This document shows, one piece after another, positions 51,133-58,890 of a DNA stretch of 64,000 bases. The position numbers were made by a program, and so were the translations under genes. Source of the stretch: JAICMB01 sp035295125 (GTDB lineage: Bacteria; Acidobacteriota; Terriglobia; Bryobacterales; Bryobacteraceae). The stretch spans positions 62,001 through 126,000 of the forward strand of contig DATGJP010000020.1 of the NCBI GenBank assembly GCA_035295125.1, written 5' to 3'. Position 1 is the stretch's first letter; each line of letters starts with the position of its first letter. The notes under the pieces were generated by a model, which ran no database searches, was not told the DNA's origin, and saw nothing but the letters and a program-made list of their open reading frames with translations.

Positions 51133-52400
51133 CGTTTTCGGGACATCGTGCGCCACTCGCGGGTCGGGTCATCGTCGGGATCGGGGGTTTCCTGCGGCGG
51201 GCGGGTTGATTCCGGTACGTGGCGCAGGTTGACGCGGATGCGGGTCCAGGTGGAGGAGCGGCCACGCATGGAGTCGACCAGGACGTCGTCGATGGCGAGG
51301 TCTTTGGCGGCCTCGGGGTGTTTCGCTTTCCACCGCTCCAACCCGTCGAGCGCAGCCTGTTTGTCGGGCGAGTTTGCGACGGTGATGAGGGGCATTTTGG
51401 CGCGTGAGGGCATCACTCGAGGCGCCTCACCTTTCATCTTGCGGAAGTGGGGCGGCCACGGCGCGTCACCCAAGCCCGAGGCCTCGTCTTTGTCGGCCAG
51501 TTCGAGCAGGGATTCCAGCGACCCGGCAGACGCGTTCATGTCGTGATGCGGGTCGCCGATTTGCTCGAAGCGCTTCGGAACTGTGAAAATCGTGAAATCT
51601 TCGGGGTGGCAATCCGGGACTTCGCTCCAATCGAGAGGCGTGGACACACGGGCATCCGGCAGGGGGCGCACGGAATATGCGGAACAGGTGGTGCGGTCCT
51701 TCGCGTTCTGGTTGTAATCGAGAAACACTCCGTGGCGCTCTTCCTTCCACCATTTCGAGCTGGCAAAGTTGGGTACACGGCGCTCGACGGCGCGGGAGAG
51801 GGCGACAGCGGCCCGCCGGACTTCGGTGAAGGTCCAGCGCGGATGGATGCGCACGTTGATATGCATGCCGCGCGAGCCACTGGTTTTCGGCCAGCCGCGG
51901 AGGCCGACTTCCTCGAGGAACGTCTTCACTTCGAGGGCCACTGTGCGGACATCGGACCAGTTGACGCCTGGGCCGGGATCGAGATCGACGCGGAGCTCGT
52001 CGGGATGGTCGAGGTCGGCTGAACGGACGGGATGCGGGTGTAACTCGATGCAGCCGAGGTTGACGATCCAGGCGAGGCCCGCGGCATCGTCGACCACAAT
52101 TTCTTCGGCGGTCCGGCCGGACGGAAATGAGAGCGTGACGGTGCGGAGCCAGTCAGGACGGTCGCCCGGGGCCCGCTTCTGGTAGAACGCCTCCTCTTCG
52201 GCGCCGTTCACGAAGCGCTTCAGGACGATGGGGCGGTCGACGATGCCGGCCAGGGCTCCGGGGGCGACGGAGAGATAGTAGCGGACGAGGTCGAGTTTTG
52301 TGAGCTTCACCTGTTTGGAGAAGTAGAGCTTGTCCGGATGCGTGATTCGGACTTCGCGTCCGTCGATGGTGAGCAGTTCGGCGGCTTCCTGTTTCTTCAC
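51102..52400 (-). CDS. LigD-type primase-polymerase (PolDom) protein
   Basis: A 432-aa stand-alone homologue of the LigD polymerase domain: RITHPDKLYFSKQVKLTKLD, RPIVLKRFVNGAEEEAFYQK, the metal acids in ELRVDLDPGPGVNWSDV, SGSRGMHINVRI and FLDYNQNAKDRTTCSAYSVR. About 110 extra C-terminal residues follow the core, basic and ending in KRQRPKISDNS. Such enzymes fill gaps with ribonucleotides in non-homologous end joining. With the ligase on the opposite strand it forms a split LigD-like repair pair. No nuclease domain is attached. Confidence 0.92.
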   Translation of the reverse strand: MKKQEAAELLTIDGREVRITHPDKLYFSKQVKLTKLDLVRYYLSVAPGALAGIVDRPIVLKRFVNGAEEEAFYQKRAPGDRPDWLRTVTLSFPSGRTAEEIVVDDAAGLAWIVNLGCIELHPHPVRSADLDHPDELRVDLDPGPGVNWSDVRTVALEVKTFLEEVGLRGWPKTSGSRGMHINVRIHPRWTFTEVRRAAVALSRAVERRVPNFASSKWWKEERHGVFLDYNQNAKDRTTCSAYSVRPLPDARVSTPLDWSEVPDCHPEDFTIFTVPKRFEQIGDPHHDMNASAGSLESLLELADKDEASGLGDAPWPPHFRKMKGEAPRVMPSRAKMPLITVANSPDKQAALDGLERWKAKHPEAAKDLAIDDVLVDSMRGRSSTWTRIRVNLRHVPESTRPPQETPDPDDDPTREWRTMSRKRQRPKISDNS

Positions 52401-52477
52401 AAAAACAGGCTACCAATTGGGCGGCATCCCGGCCATTCGGCGTGGCATTCAGTCCGCCTTTGGACTTCACCGGGAAA

Positions 52478-52499
52478 GGACAGGCGAAACCGCCTGTCC
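52478..52499. repeat. intact copy 2 of a dispersed 9-4-9 palindrome
   Basis: GGACAGGCG (52478-52486), AAAC (52487-52490), CGCCTGTCC (52491-52499), followed by CACC. Relative to copy 1 at 28589 the second base pair is swapped from C:G to G:C, so pairing is conserved. It lies in the 246-bp gap 52401-52646, which contains no gene. Confidence 0.7.
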
Positions 52500-52530
52500 C
52501 ACCAAGCTGCCTCGCCGCAACCCAGAGGCG

Positions 52531-52552
52531 GGGCAGGCGGTTTCGCGTGGCC
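52531..52552. repeat. decayed copy of the dispersed palindrome, opposite orientation
   Basis: GGGCAGGCGGTTTCGCGTGG then CC. The left arm and the GTTT loop match the reverse complement of copy 2; the right arm is mutated (CGCGTGG for CGCCTGTCC). Very similar to 18741-18760. It lies 31 bp from intact copy 2. Confidence 0.5.
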
Positions 52553-52646
52553 ACTAACCCACCGTTGCGCGTCTATCGATCGAGACGGATCGCGGCGGCA
52601 ACGCCCGTAACCGCGAACGGACGTCCTATCGAGAGGCGAGCCGGAT

Positions 52647-54938
52647 TCAGGCGCGGCGGGCCGTCACAAGGACACGATCCATCGCATATTTCAGTTCCTC
52701 TCTGTGGATTGGTTTGGCGACGTATCCGTCCATTCCCGCCGCCAAACACTTTTCGCGATCCCCACGCATGGCATGGGCCGTCATCGCGATAATGGGCTGC
52801 CGTAGGCCGGTGCCGCGCTCCCGCGTGCGAATTAAGGCCGCGGCCTCGTAGCCGTCCATCTCCGGCATTTGTACGTCCATCAATACGAGGTCGAAGGGCT
52901 GCTCGTCGAGGGCCGAAAGCGCCTGCCGGCCGGTCGCGGCAATCACCACGGTATGACCTTCCTTCTCGAGCAGTGTACGCGCGAACTTCTGATTCACCAG
53001 GTTATCTTCGGCGACAAGAATGCGGAGTCCCCCATCCGTGCTGGACTTTGTTTTATGCGGCGGGGACGTTTTGCGGCGAGGTTGTGACACGGGGACCTGC
53101 GCACCAAGTACACGAAGCACCATGGCCTGGAGGTCGTTCTCGCGAATTGGTTTCAAGAGATACAACTCGATGCCAAGTTCTCGGCACCGGGCGGCATCTC
53201 CCGCATAACTGCCCGATGTGAGCATCACAACCTTAAGCGTCTCGTGGTGCGACTTTAGTTGCGCGACGAAATCGAAACCGTCCATCTGTGGCATGTGCAG
53301 GTCGGTCAGAATCAAGGCGGGGGCGGTTTCCAGAGAATCTATAAGAGCCAATGCGTCCTGGCCGCTCTCGGCGAGCAGCGGCTCCATCCCCCATCGTGAA
53401 AACCATCGTGCCAGCAGATTCCGGTTGGTAGCATTATCGTCAACGATGAGTACCTCCAGTCCTCGCAGACTGGCAGCCTCTTCCGTACGAACCGGATTCC
53501 GGCTCTCGCCAATCATCATGGGAATCGCAAAAGAAAAAGCACTGCCAACTCCCGGCTCGCTGTGAACTTGAAGCCTTCCACCCATCATCGCGACCAGGCG
53601 CGCCGAGATGGTCAGTCCCAGACCGGTTCCGCCGTAGCGCCGTGTGCTGGAACTGTCGACCTGTGTAAAGGGCTGAAAGATCATTTGCTGGCGCTCAACC
53701 GGAATTCCAATGCCGGTGTCGCGCACCGCGATCCGCAGTTCGCAGCCGGCGGCAGTCGGAACCGAATCAACCGACACTACCACCTCACCGCGCTCTGTGA
53801 ACTTGATGGCGTTGCCGATCAGGTTGACAAGCACCTGACGCAAGCGAATCTCATCACCCGTGACAGTCTGCTGCACGGAGGCGCTGATATCACAAACCAG
53901 TTCGAGATCTTTCTGATGGGCACTGAGGGCCAGTGTGCGAACCGTCGCATCGACTACTTCGGCGAGCTGAAATTCGACGAGGTTCAGGTCGAGCATTCCG
54001 GCTTCGATCTTGGAGAAGTCGAGGATATCATTGATGACGCCAAGGAGCGCGTCGGCTGAGCTTTTGACAGAGGTGAGGTACTCGTGCTGCTCTTCGGTAA
54101 GTTCGGTATCGAGTGCCAGTTCGGTCATGCCAATGACACCATTCATTGGGGTGCGAATCTCGTGGCTCATGTTGGCCAGGAACTCACTCTTTGCCTGGCT
54201 GGCGGCCTCTGCTACATCTCTGGCATGCTCAAGCTCTAACGTACGCTGTTGTACTTTTTCCTCCAGGCTGCGGCCGATCGCCTCAATCGATGCCTGGCGC
54301 GTCGCAATTTCCCACATCTCCTTGACGCCCTCAAGGCACATTTTGCCGAGAATGACATCTTCAAAGGCCACCCAGGCGGCATGTTCCAGCCAACGCCATG
54401 GGCTCGCGGTCAATATGCCGAAGACCGATTGTGGGAAGTAGATGCCGCGGATGGCATGGTCGCCTGCGACTATGAGGGTGGCCGAAACGAGGACGCGCCA
54501 ATCGCGATAGTACGCCAGGAAGGCGAGCGATCCAAAGACGTGGAAGTGAGTTTCGATGCGGCCGCCGGTCAGGTGGATGAGCAGGGCGGACATGAGCATC
54601 TGGCTCACCGCAACGGTGTGCCGCGTCAGAGCCGAGCACGGTTGTGTGAGTGTTAAGAAGACCGGCAGGCTTGTGATGATGCCACCCAGGACTATGGCCA
54701 TCCAAACATGTAAATGGATCTGGCTCGTGTCGCCTGACCAGGTTCGCGGCGAAATCCAGAGGGCCGCCGCAATTCCCGCCACCCACTGCACGGACATGAG
54801 GATCGCGAACAGTCTGCTGGTGCGCTTATAAGTGGTATTCTTATGCTCTTCGACAAGTTCGCGGGTGCGCGAGGCGATGTCGTCAGATAACAGGACTTCC
54901 GCTGATGCGTTCGACACTAGTCTCCTCTCAAGCTGCAA
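52647..54938 (-). CDS. hybrid sensor histidine kinase with two receiver domains
   Basis: A 763-aa inner-membrane protein. About six hydrophobic segments lie in residues 40-215, then a coiled linker (VQQRTLELEHARDVAEAAS). HisKA has FLANMSHEIRTPMNGVIGM; HATPase motifs are LVNLIGNAIKFTERG, DTGIGIPVE and GGTGLGLTISARL. Receiver 1 (LEVLIVDDNATNRNLLARWF, LILTDLHMPQMDGFDF) and receiver 2 (RILVAEDNLVNQKFARTLL, LVLMDVQMPEMDGYEAA) both keep the Asp and Lys. No Hpt or DNA-binding domain, so a separate phosphotransfer protein is needed. Its start overlaps the end of the RedB-like gene by 22 bp. Confidence 0.93.
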   Translation of the reverse strand: MQLERRLVSNASAEVLLSDDIASRTRELVEEHKNTTYKRTSRLFAILMSVQWVAGIAAALWISPRTWSGDTSQIHLHVWMAIVLGGIITSLPVFLTLTQPCSALTRHTVAVSQMLMSALLIHLTGGRIETHFHVFGSLAFLAYYRDWRVLVSATLIVAGDHAIRGIYFPQSVFGILTASPWRWLEHAAWVAFEDVILGKMCLEGVKEMWEIATRQASIEAIGRSLEEKVQQRTLELEHARDVAEAASQAKSEFLANMSHEIRTPMNGVIGMTELALDTELTEEQHEYLTSVKSSADALLGVINDILDFSKIEAGMLDLNLVEFQLAEVVDATVRTLALSAHQKDLELVCDISASVQQTVTGDEIRLRQVLVNLIGNAIKFTERGEVVVSVDSVPTAAGCELRIAVRDTGIGIPVERQQMIFQPFTQVDSSSTRRYGGTGLGLTISARLVAMMGGRLQVHSEPGVGSAFSFAIPMMIGESRNPVRTEEAASLRGLEVLIVDDNATNRNLLARWFSRWGMEPLLAESGQDALALIDSLETAPALILTDLHMPQMDGFDFVAQLKSHHETLKVVMLTSGSYAGDAARCRELGIELYLLKPIRENDLQAMVLRVLGAQVPVSQPRRKTSPPHKTKSSTDGGLRILVAEDNLVNQKFARTLLEKEGHTVVIAATGRQALSALDEQPFDLVLMDVQMPEMDGYEAAALIRTRERGTGLRQPIIAMTAHAMRGDREKCLAAGMDGYVAKPIHREELKYAMDRVLVTARRA

Positions 54939-55507
54939 CCAAATACGGGCGTCATCTTGTGTTCGGGCTCGCGATTGTTGAGCAGGGCAAGAATAGCTTC
55001 GCGTCCGTAATTGCTGCCTTCGTGTCCGCGGGCCGGGGTAATGCCGCCATTAAATCCAAGTTTTCCGCCAGCGTCGTAGAACAGCACCTGGCCGGACGTG
55101 TAGGCTCCAAAGCGGCGCGACCAAACCCCGCCGCGATCGTCGATGACCTGAACACCGGGGAGGGATTTGGCAGTCCGCCAAAGATCGGTTTGACCCCAGG
55201 TGCCAGGCTCGGACGCCGGGATATGAAAAATCACGGTGGTTTCCGGGCGGGTTCTGGCGCGCGCCAGAATACCTGAAAGTTCGTTCAGTGTGGCACGAGT
55301 GCAGGGGCAATTCGGGTGCGCAAAGAGAAGGAGCGCCGGGCGGTTCGGGGTTTTGCCGGGCCACCTGGACGGCGGTTGCGCGGCTGTCCCTGCCGTGTAC
55401 GAATATCGCAACAGGGTTCGGAATCCAAAGCCGATGGCGGGCAACCAGATTGCTATGCCTATCGCCAACAGCACTCGTTTCCATGCACCCTGAAAGCGCC
55501 CGCGCAC
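54917..55507 (-). CDS. RedB-like thioredoxin-fold membrane protein
   Basis: A 196-aa protein with one N-terminal membrane anchor (RVLLAIGIAIWLPAIGFGF). The extracytoplasmic part resembles RedB-type proteins: LLLFAHPNCPCTRATLNEL (CPC in place of a thioredoxin CXXC), VIFHIPASEPGTWGQTDLW, VIDDRGGVWSRRFGAYTSGQ. Thiol-redox or cytochrome-maturation roles have been suggested for such proteins, though the biochemistry is not settled. It overlaps the hybrid kinase by 22 bp and diverges from the decahaem operon, a suggestive neighbourhood. Confidence 0.8.
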   Translation of the reverse strand: MRGRFQGAWKRVLLAIGIAIWLPAIGFGFRTLLRYSYTAGTAAQPPSRWPGKTPNRPALLLFAHPNCPCTRATLNELSGILARARTRPETTVIFHIPASEPGTWGQTDLWRTAKSLPGVQVIDDRGGVWSRRFGAYTSGQVLFYDAGGKLGFNGGITPARGHEGSNYGREAILALLNNREPEHKMTPVFGCSLRGD

Positions 55508-55856
55508 AAAGGTCCCTGGGCACTTATCGGGATAATTCGCCCAGATCCTTAGTGTGATCTCTATACGATCTTCAGCAGCTCCGGAAAGAAGACTCCTCCG
55601 AACACGTTTGTAAAAGGTGGACTAGCGGACTTCCCCTCTGAATCGGCCGTTCTAAAAAACCTGACTTGTGAGCAGCGCAACTCACTGTAGCGAATCTCTG
55701 CAGTTGGGCGCCTTCGCTTAGGGGCATTTAACCCACCACCCTGAGATATACCCAAGCGGATCTCAACGCTGCATCCCTAAGTAATTGAGCAATATGGCGC
55801 ATATCACTGGACCTGGGAGTGCACAGGGCACTGCCGGAGGGAGGTTCTCCAACAAT
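55508..55856. other. 349-bp divergent intergenic region upstream of the decahaem operon
   Basis: Must hold the promoters for the RedB-like/kinase pair (leftward) and the cytochrome operon (rightward). A strong ribosome site, GGAGGGAGG (55836-55844), sits before the chosen ATG 55857. No convincing sigma-70 hexamers, sigma-54 motif or terminator was found. A 64-codon minus ORF at 55561-55755 has no family features and is not annotated. Confidence 0.5.
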
Positions 55857-57893
55857 ATGGGTGGGCTTCGCAAATCCAGCTTTCTCAGCATCGCATTAAC
55901 TTTAACTTCTACCCTCGCGGCTATGGCCGGCAACACAAGAGCCGGACAGCCCTTCACGAAGCATGACATGGCTTTCTACGCCACTCAGGCGACGATCGAC
56001 TTTGTCCGGCCCGGACTGGTCCTCACGATCACCGGCGCTACCATCGCTTCCGACGGCACTATCACCGCGACCTTTACACTTGCCGACCCCAAGGGGTTGC
56101 CACTCGACCGTAACGGCGTGTTCACGCCCGGCACGGTCTCGGTCAGTTTTATCGCCGCGACCATCCCCCAAGGACAAGAACAATACACGGCTTACACAAC
56201 ACGAGTTCAAACCAGTCCGATTACGAATCAGAGCGCGACCCAGGCCAGTACGGACTCCGGCGGCGTTTTCACCAGCACGGCGGACGGCCAGTACACCTAC
56301 ACCTTCAAGACCAAGGCGCCCTCCGGATTCAACGCGAACGCAACCCATACTATTGGCGCCTACGCGACCCGCGATTTGACCGAGTTCAACCTCGGCACGC
56401 AATACTCCAATAATGAATTCGACTTCGTCCCCGGCGGCGGCAAAGTGCAGACCGTCCGCGATGTCGTCGAAACGCAATCCTGCAATCAGTGCCACGACAA
56501 TCTTTCAGCACACGGCGGCGCGCGCTATGAAGTGCGGCTCTGTGTCATGTGCCACACGCCGCAGTCCACCGACCCCGACACCGGCAACACCGTGGACTTC
56601 AAAGTCATGATCCACAAGATTCATGACGGCGTCAATCTGCCGAGCGTGAAAGCGGGCGGCAAATACCAGATCATCGGCTTCAACCAGGCCGTCTCGGATT
56701 TCTCCGACGTCGAATTCCCCGTTGGCAACGACGTGCGGAATTGCACCATGTGCCACACTCCCACCGCGAAGCAGGCGAACGGTTATATGAACGCCAGCCG
56801 CGCGGCCTGCGGCTCCTGCCACGACGACGTGAACTTCGCAACCGGTCAGAACCACGTCAACCTGCCGCAAACGTCCGACGCCAATTGCACCATGTGTCAT
56901 ATCCCGCAGGGCGAGTTGGAGTTTGACGCCTCGATCCTGGGAGCGCACACGATCCCGACCCAGTCCAAGCAGCTTCCGGGTCTCAACTTCAACCTCGTAA
57001 AGGTGGACAACGGATCCGCCGGGAAGTCGCCCACGGTTACTTTTAACATCCAGGACAACGCCGGCAATCCGATCCTGGCCTCCGCTATGAGCCGCCTGGC
57101 CCTGATCATCGCCGGTCCGACCAGCGATTATTCCGGGTACACCTCGGAAGACGCGACCAAGGCAACTTGCGGCAGTGACGGAAACTGCGCTTACACCTTC
57201 AAGTACGTCATTCCGGCGAACGCCACCGGCACCTTCTCGGTGGGCATTGAAGGCCGCAATACCTATACGTTGAACGGCGGCACGGTGCAACAAACCACTG
57301 TGCAGGTCGGCGGTAATAACAAGGTGATCAGCTTCTCAGTGGATGGTACTCCGATGCAAGCGCGACGCACAGTTGTGTCCACCGCGGCCTGCAACGTTTG
57401 CCACTCCAGCCTGACCGTGCACGGCGCAAATCGCAACCAGATCGAAATGTGCGTGCTGTGTCACAACCCCAACACCAACGACTCGGACTTTCGCCCGGCG
57501 GCGCAGAACCCGCCTCAGACGGTGGACTTCCGAACCATGATTCACAAGATCCATACGGGTGCGAACCTCAATAGCGAGTACACCATTTTTGGATTCGGTG
57601 GATCGACGAACGACTTCACCAAGATCCAGTTCCCCGGCGACACCCGCGATTGCGAGAAGTGCCATGTCAACGGCTCGTACCAATTGCCCTTGAACTCCAA
57701 CCTGCTTCCCGTCCAGACTCCGCGCGGTTTCACTCCCACGACGCAGCCAACCGCGGCGGCCTGCCTGGCTTGCCACACCGATCAGTCAGCCGCATCTCAC
57801 GCGCTGGCTAACACCACAGCTCTCGGCGAGAGTTGCGCCACGTGCCACGGGCCGAATGCCGATTATGCCCTGGACAAGGTGCATGCTCGCTAA
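55857..57893 (+). CDS. OmcA/MtrC-family decahaem c-type cytochrome
   Basis: A 678-aa exported protein. I use ATG 55857 (GGAGGGAGG upstream, signal peptide MGGLRKSSFLSIALTLTSTL); an in-frame ATG at 55785 would add 24 non-signal residues. There are ten CXXCH haem sites in two groups of five: residues about 209-348 (CNQCH, CVMCH, CTMCH, CGSCH, CTMCH) and 512-664 (CNVCH, CVLCH, CEKCH, CLACH, CATCH). Each group follows a beta-sandwich region, the MtrC/OmcA layout. No lipobox cysteine, unlike the Shewanella proteins. Probably the outer-face terminal reductase of the conduit encoded with the next two genes. Confidence 0.93.
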   Translation: MGGLRKSSFLSIALTLTSTLAAMAGNTRAGQPFTKHDMAFYATQATIDFVRPGLVLTITGATIASDGTITATFTLADPKGLPLDRNGVFTPGTVSVSFIAATIPQGQEQYTAYTTRVQTSPITNQSATQASTDSGGVFTSTADGQYTYTFKTKAPSGFNANATHTIGAYATRDLTEFNLGTQYSNNEFDFVPGGGKVQTVRDVVETQSCNQCHDNLSAHGGARYEVRLCVMCHTPQSTDPDTGNTVDFKVMIHKIHDGVNLPSVKAGGKYQIIGFNQAVSDFSDVEFPVGNDVRNCTMCHTPTAKQANGYMNASRAACGSCHDDVNFATGQNHVNLPQTSDANCTMCHIPQGELEFDASILGAHTIPTQSKQLPGLNFNLVKVDNGSAGKSPTVTFNIQDNAGNPILASAMSRLALIIAGPTSDYSGYTSEDATKATCGSDGNCAYTFKYVIPANATGTFSVGIEGRNTYTLNGGTVQQTTVQVGGNNKVISFSVDGTPMQARRTVVSTAACNVCHSSLTVHGANRNQIEMCVLCHNPNTNDSDFRPAAQNPPQTVDFRTMIHKIHTGANLNSEYTIFGFGGSTNDFTKIQFPGDTRDCEKCHVNGSYQLPLNSNLLPVQTPRGFTPTTQPTAAACLACHTDQSAASHALANTTALGESCATCHGPNADYALDKVHAR

Positions 57894-58890
57894 CAACCTA
57901 GGCCGCATGATTGCAGCCGCCGTGTTTCTGGGTTGCACGGCGGCCGCCGCGGCGGCCCAGCAGGCCGGCGCCAAGAGCCCATCCGAGGCTCAGGCGCCGG
58001 CCGCCCAACCTCAAACACCTGCACTGAAACCGGGCTACGCAGGTTCGGAAACCTGCAAGGCCTGTCACGAAGAGATCTACAACCGGTTTCAGAAGTCGGT
58101 GCACTTTGCGGTGGAGACGAATAAGGGCCGCGGATGGGCAGGCCAGTCCTGCGAATCCTGCCACGGGCCCGGCTCCAAACACGCCGAGAGCGCCGATGCG
58201 AAAGACATTCGAAATCCAGCCAAACTGCAGGCCATCGAGACGGACAAGACCTGTTTAGCCTGCCACACGAATTCCGAGACCAAGGTCGGCCGCATTACCA
58301 GCGGTCATGCGAAGGACCAGGTCGCCTGCACTTCCTGCCATAGCGTCCACGGCAATGACGGACGCAAACTCGTTACCCGTAAGGCTGGAGAGATCAACCA
58401 GCAATGCGCTTCCTGCCACCTGTCAGTGTGGGCTTCGTTCCAAAAACCCTATAAACATCGTTTGCCGGAAGGCGCCATGTCGTGCACCAATTGTCATAAT
58501 CCTCATACCAGTTTCCGTAAGCAAACGATGCGCGCCTCTTTTGGAAACGAGCCAAGCTGCTTTCAGTGCCATAGCGATAAGCGCGGGCCGTTCGTTTTTG
58601 AGCACGCCCCGGTACGTTTTGAAGGGTGTCCGGCCTGCCACGAGCCGCACGGCTCGGCCAATCCCCGTATGCTGACGCGCCACGAGGTTCGCTTCGTCTG
58701 TCTGGAGTGTCACGCCAACAATCCGCCGCCTCCGACGCCGAAACCGGCTGCGGGTGCGACGGTGAACGTACCCAGCATGGGCGGAGTTCCTCCGGCGTTT
58801 CACGACCTCCGCAACCCTCGCTTCCAGAATTGTACGGTGTGCCACACCAAGGTGCATGGCTCATTCGTGGATCGGGAGCTTGAGCGATGA
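57883..58890 (+). CDS. DmsE/MtrA-family decahaem c-type cytochrome
   Basis: A 335-aa protein from ATG 57883, which overlaps the previous stop; ATG 57907 (MIAAAVFLGC) is an alternative. Signal peptide through AAAAAAQQ, then a Pro/Ala-rich stretch and ten CXXCH motifs: CKACH, CESCH, CLACH, CTSCH, CASCH, CTNCH, CFQCH, CPACH, CLECH, CTVCH. Size and haem number match MtrA/DmsE periplasmic decahaems, which thread through an MtrB barrel to carry electrons across the outer membrane. It overlaps the barrel gene by ATGA. Confidence 0.93.
   Translation: MLANNLGRMIAAAVFLGCTAAAAAAQQAGAKSPSEAQAPAAQPQTPALKPGYAGSETCKACHEEIYNRFQKSVHFAVETNKGRGWAGQSCESCHGPGSKHAESADAKDIRNPAKLQAIETDKTCLACHTNSETKVGRITSGHAKDQVACTSCHSVHGNDGRKLVTRKAGEINQQCASCHLSVWASFQKPYKHRLPEGAMSCTNCHNPHTSFRKQTMRASFGNEPSCFQCHSDKRGPFVFEHAPVRFEGCPACHEPHGSANPRMLTRHEVRFVCLECHANNPPPPTPKPAAGATVNVPSMGGVPPAFHDLRNPRFQNCTVCHTKVHGSFVDRELER

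Noticed and set aside
55561..55755. 64-codon minus ORF in the gap before the decahaem operon
   Set aside because: No ribosome site, no family features, and likely promoter DNA.
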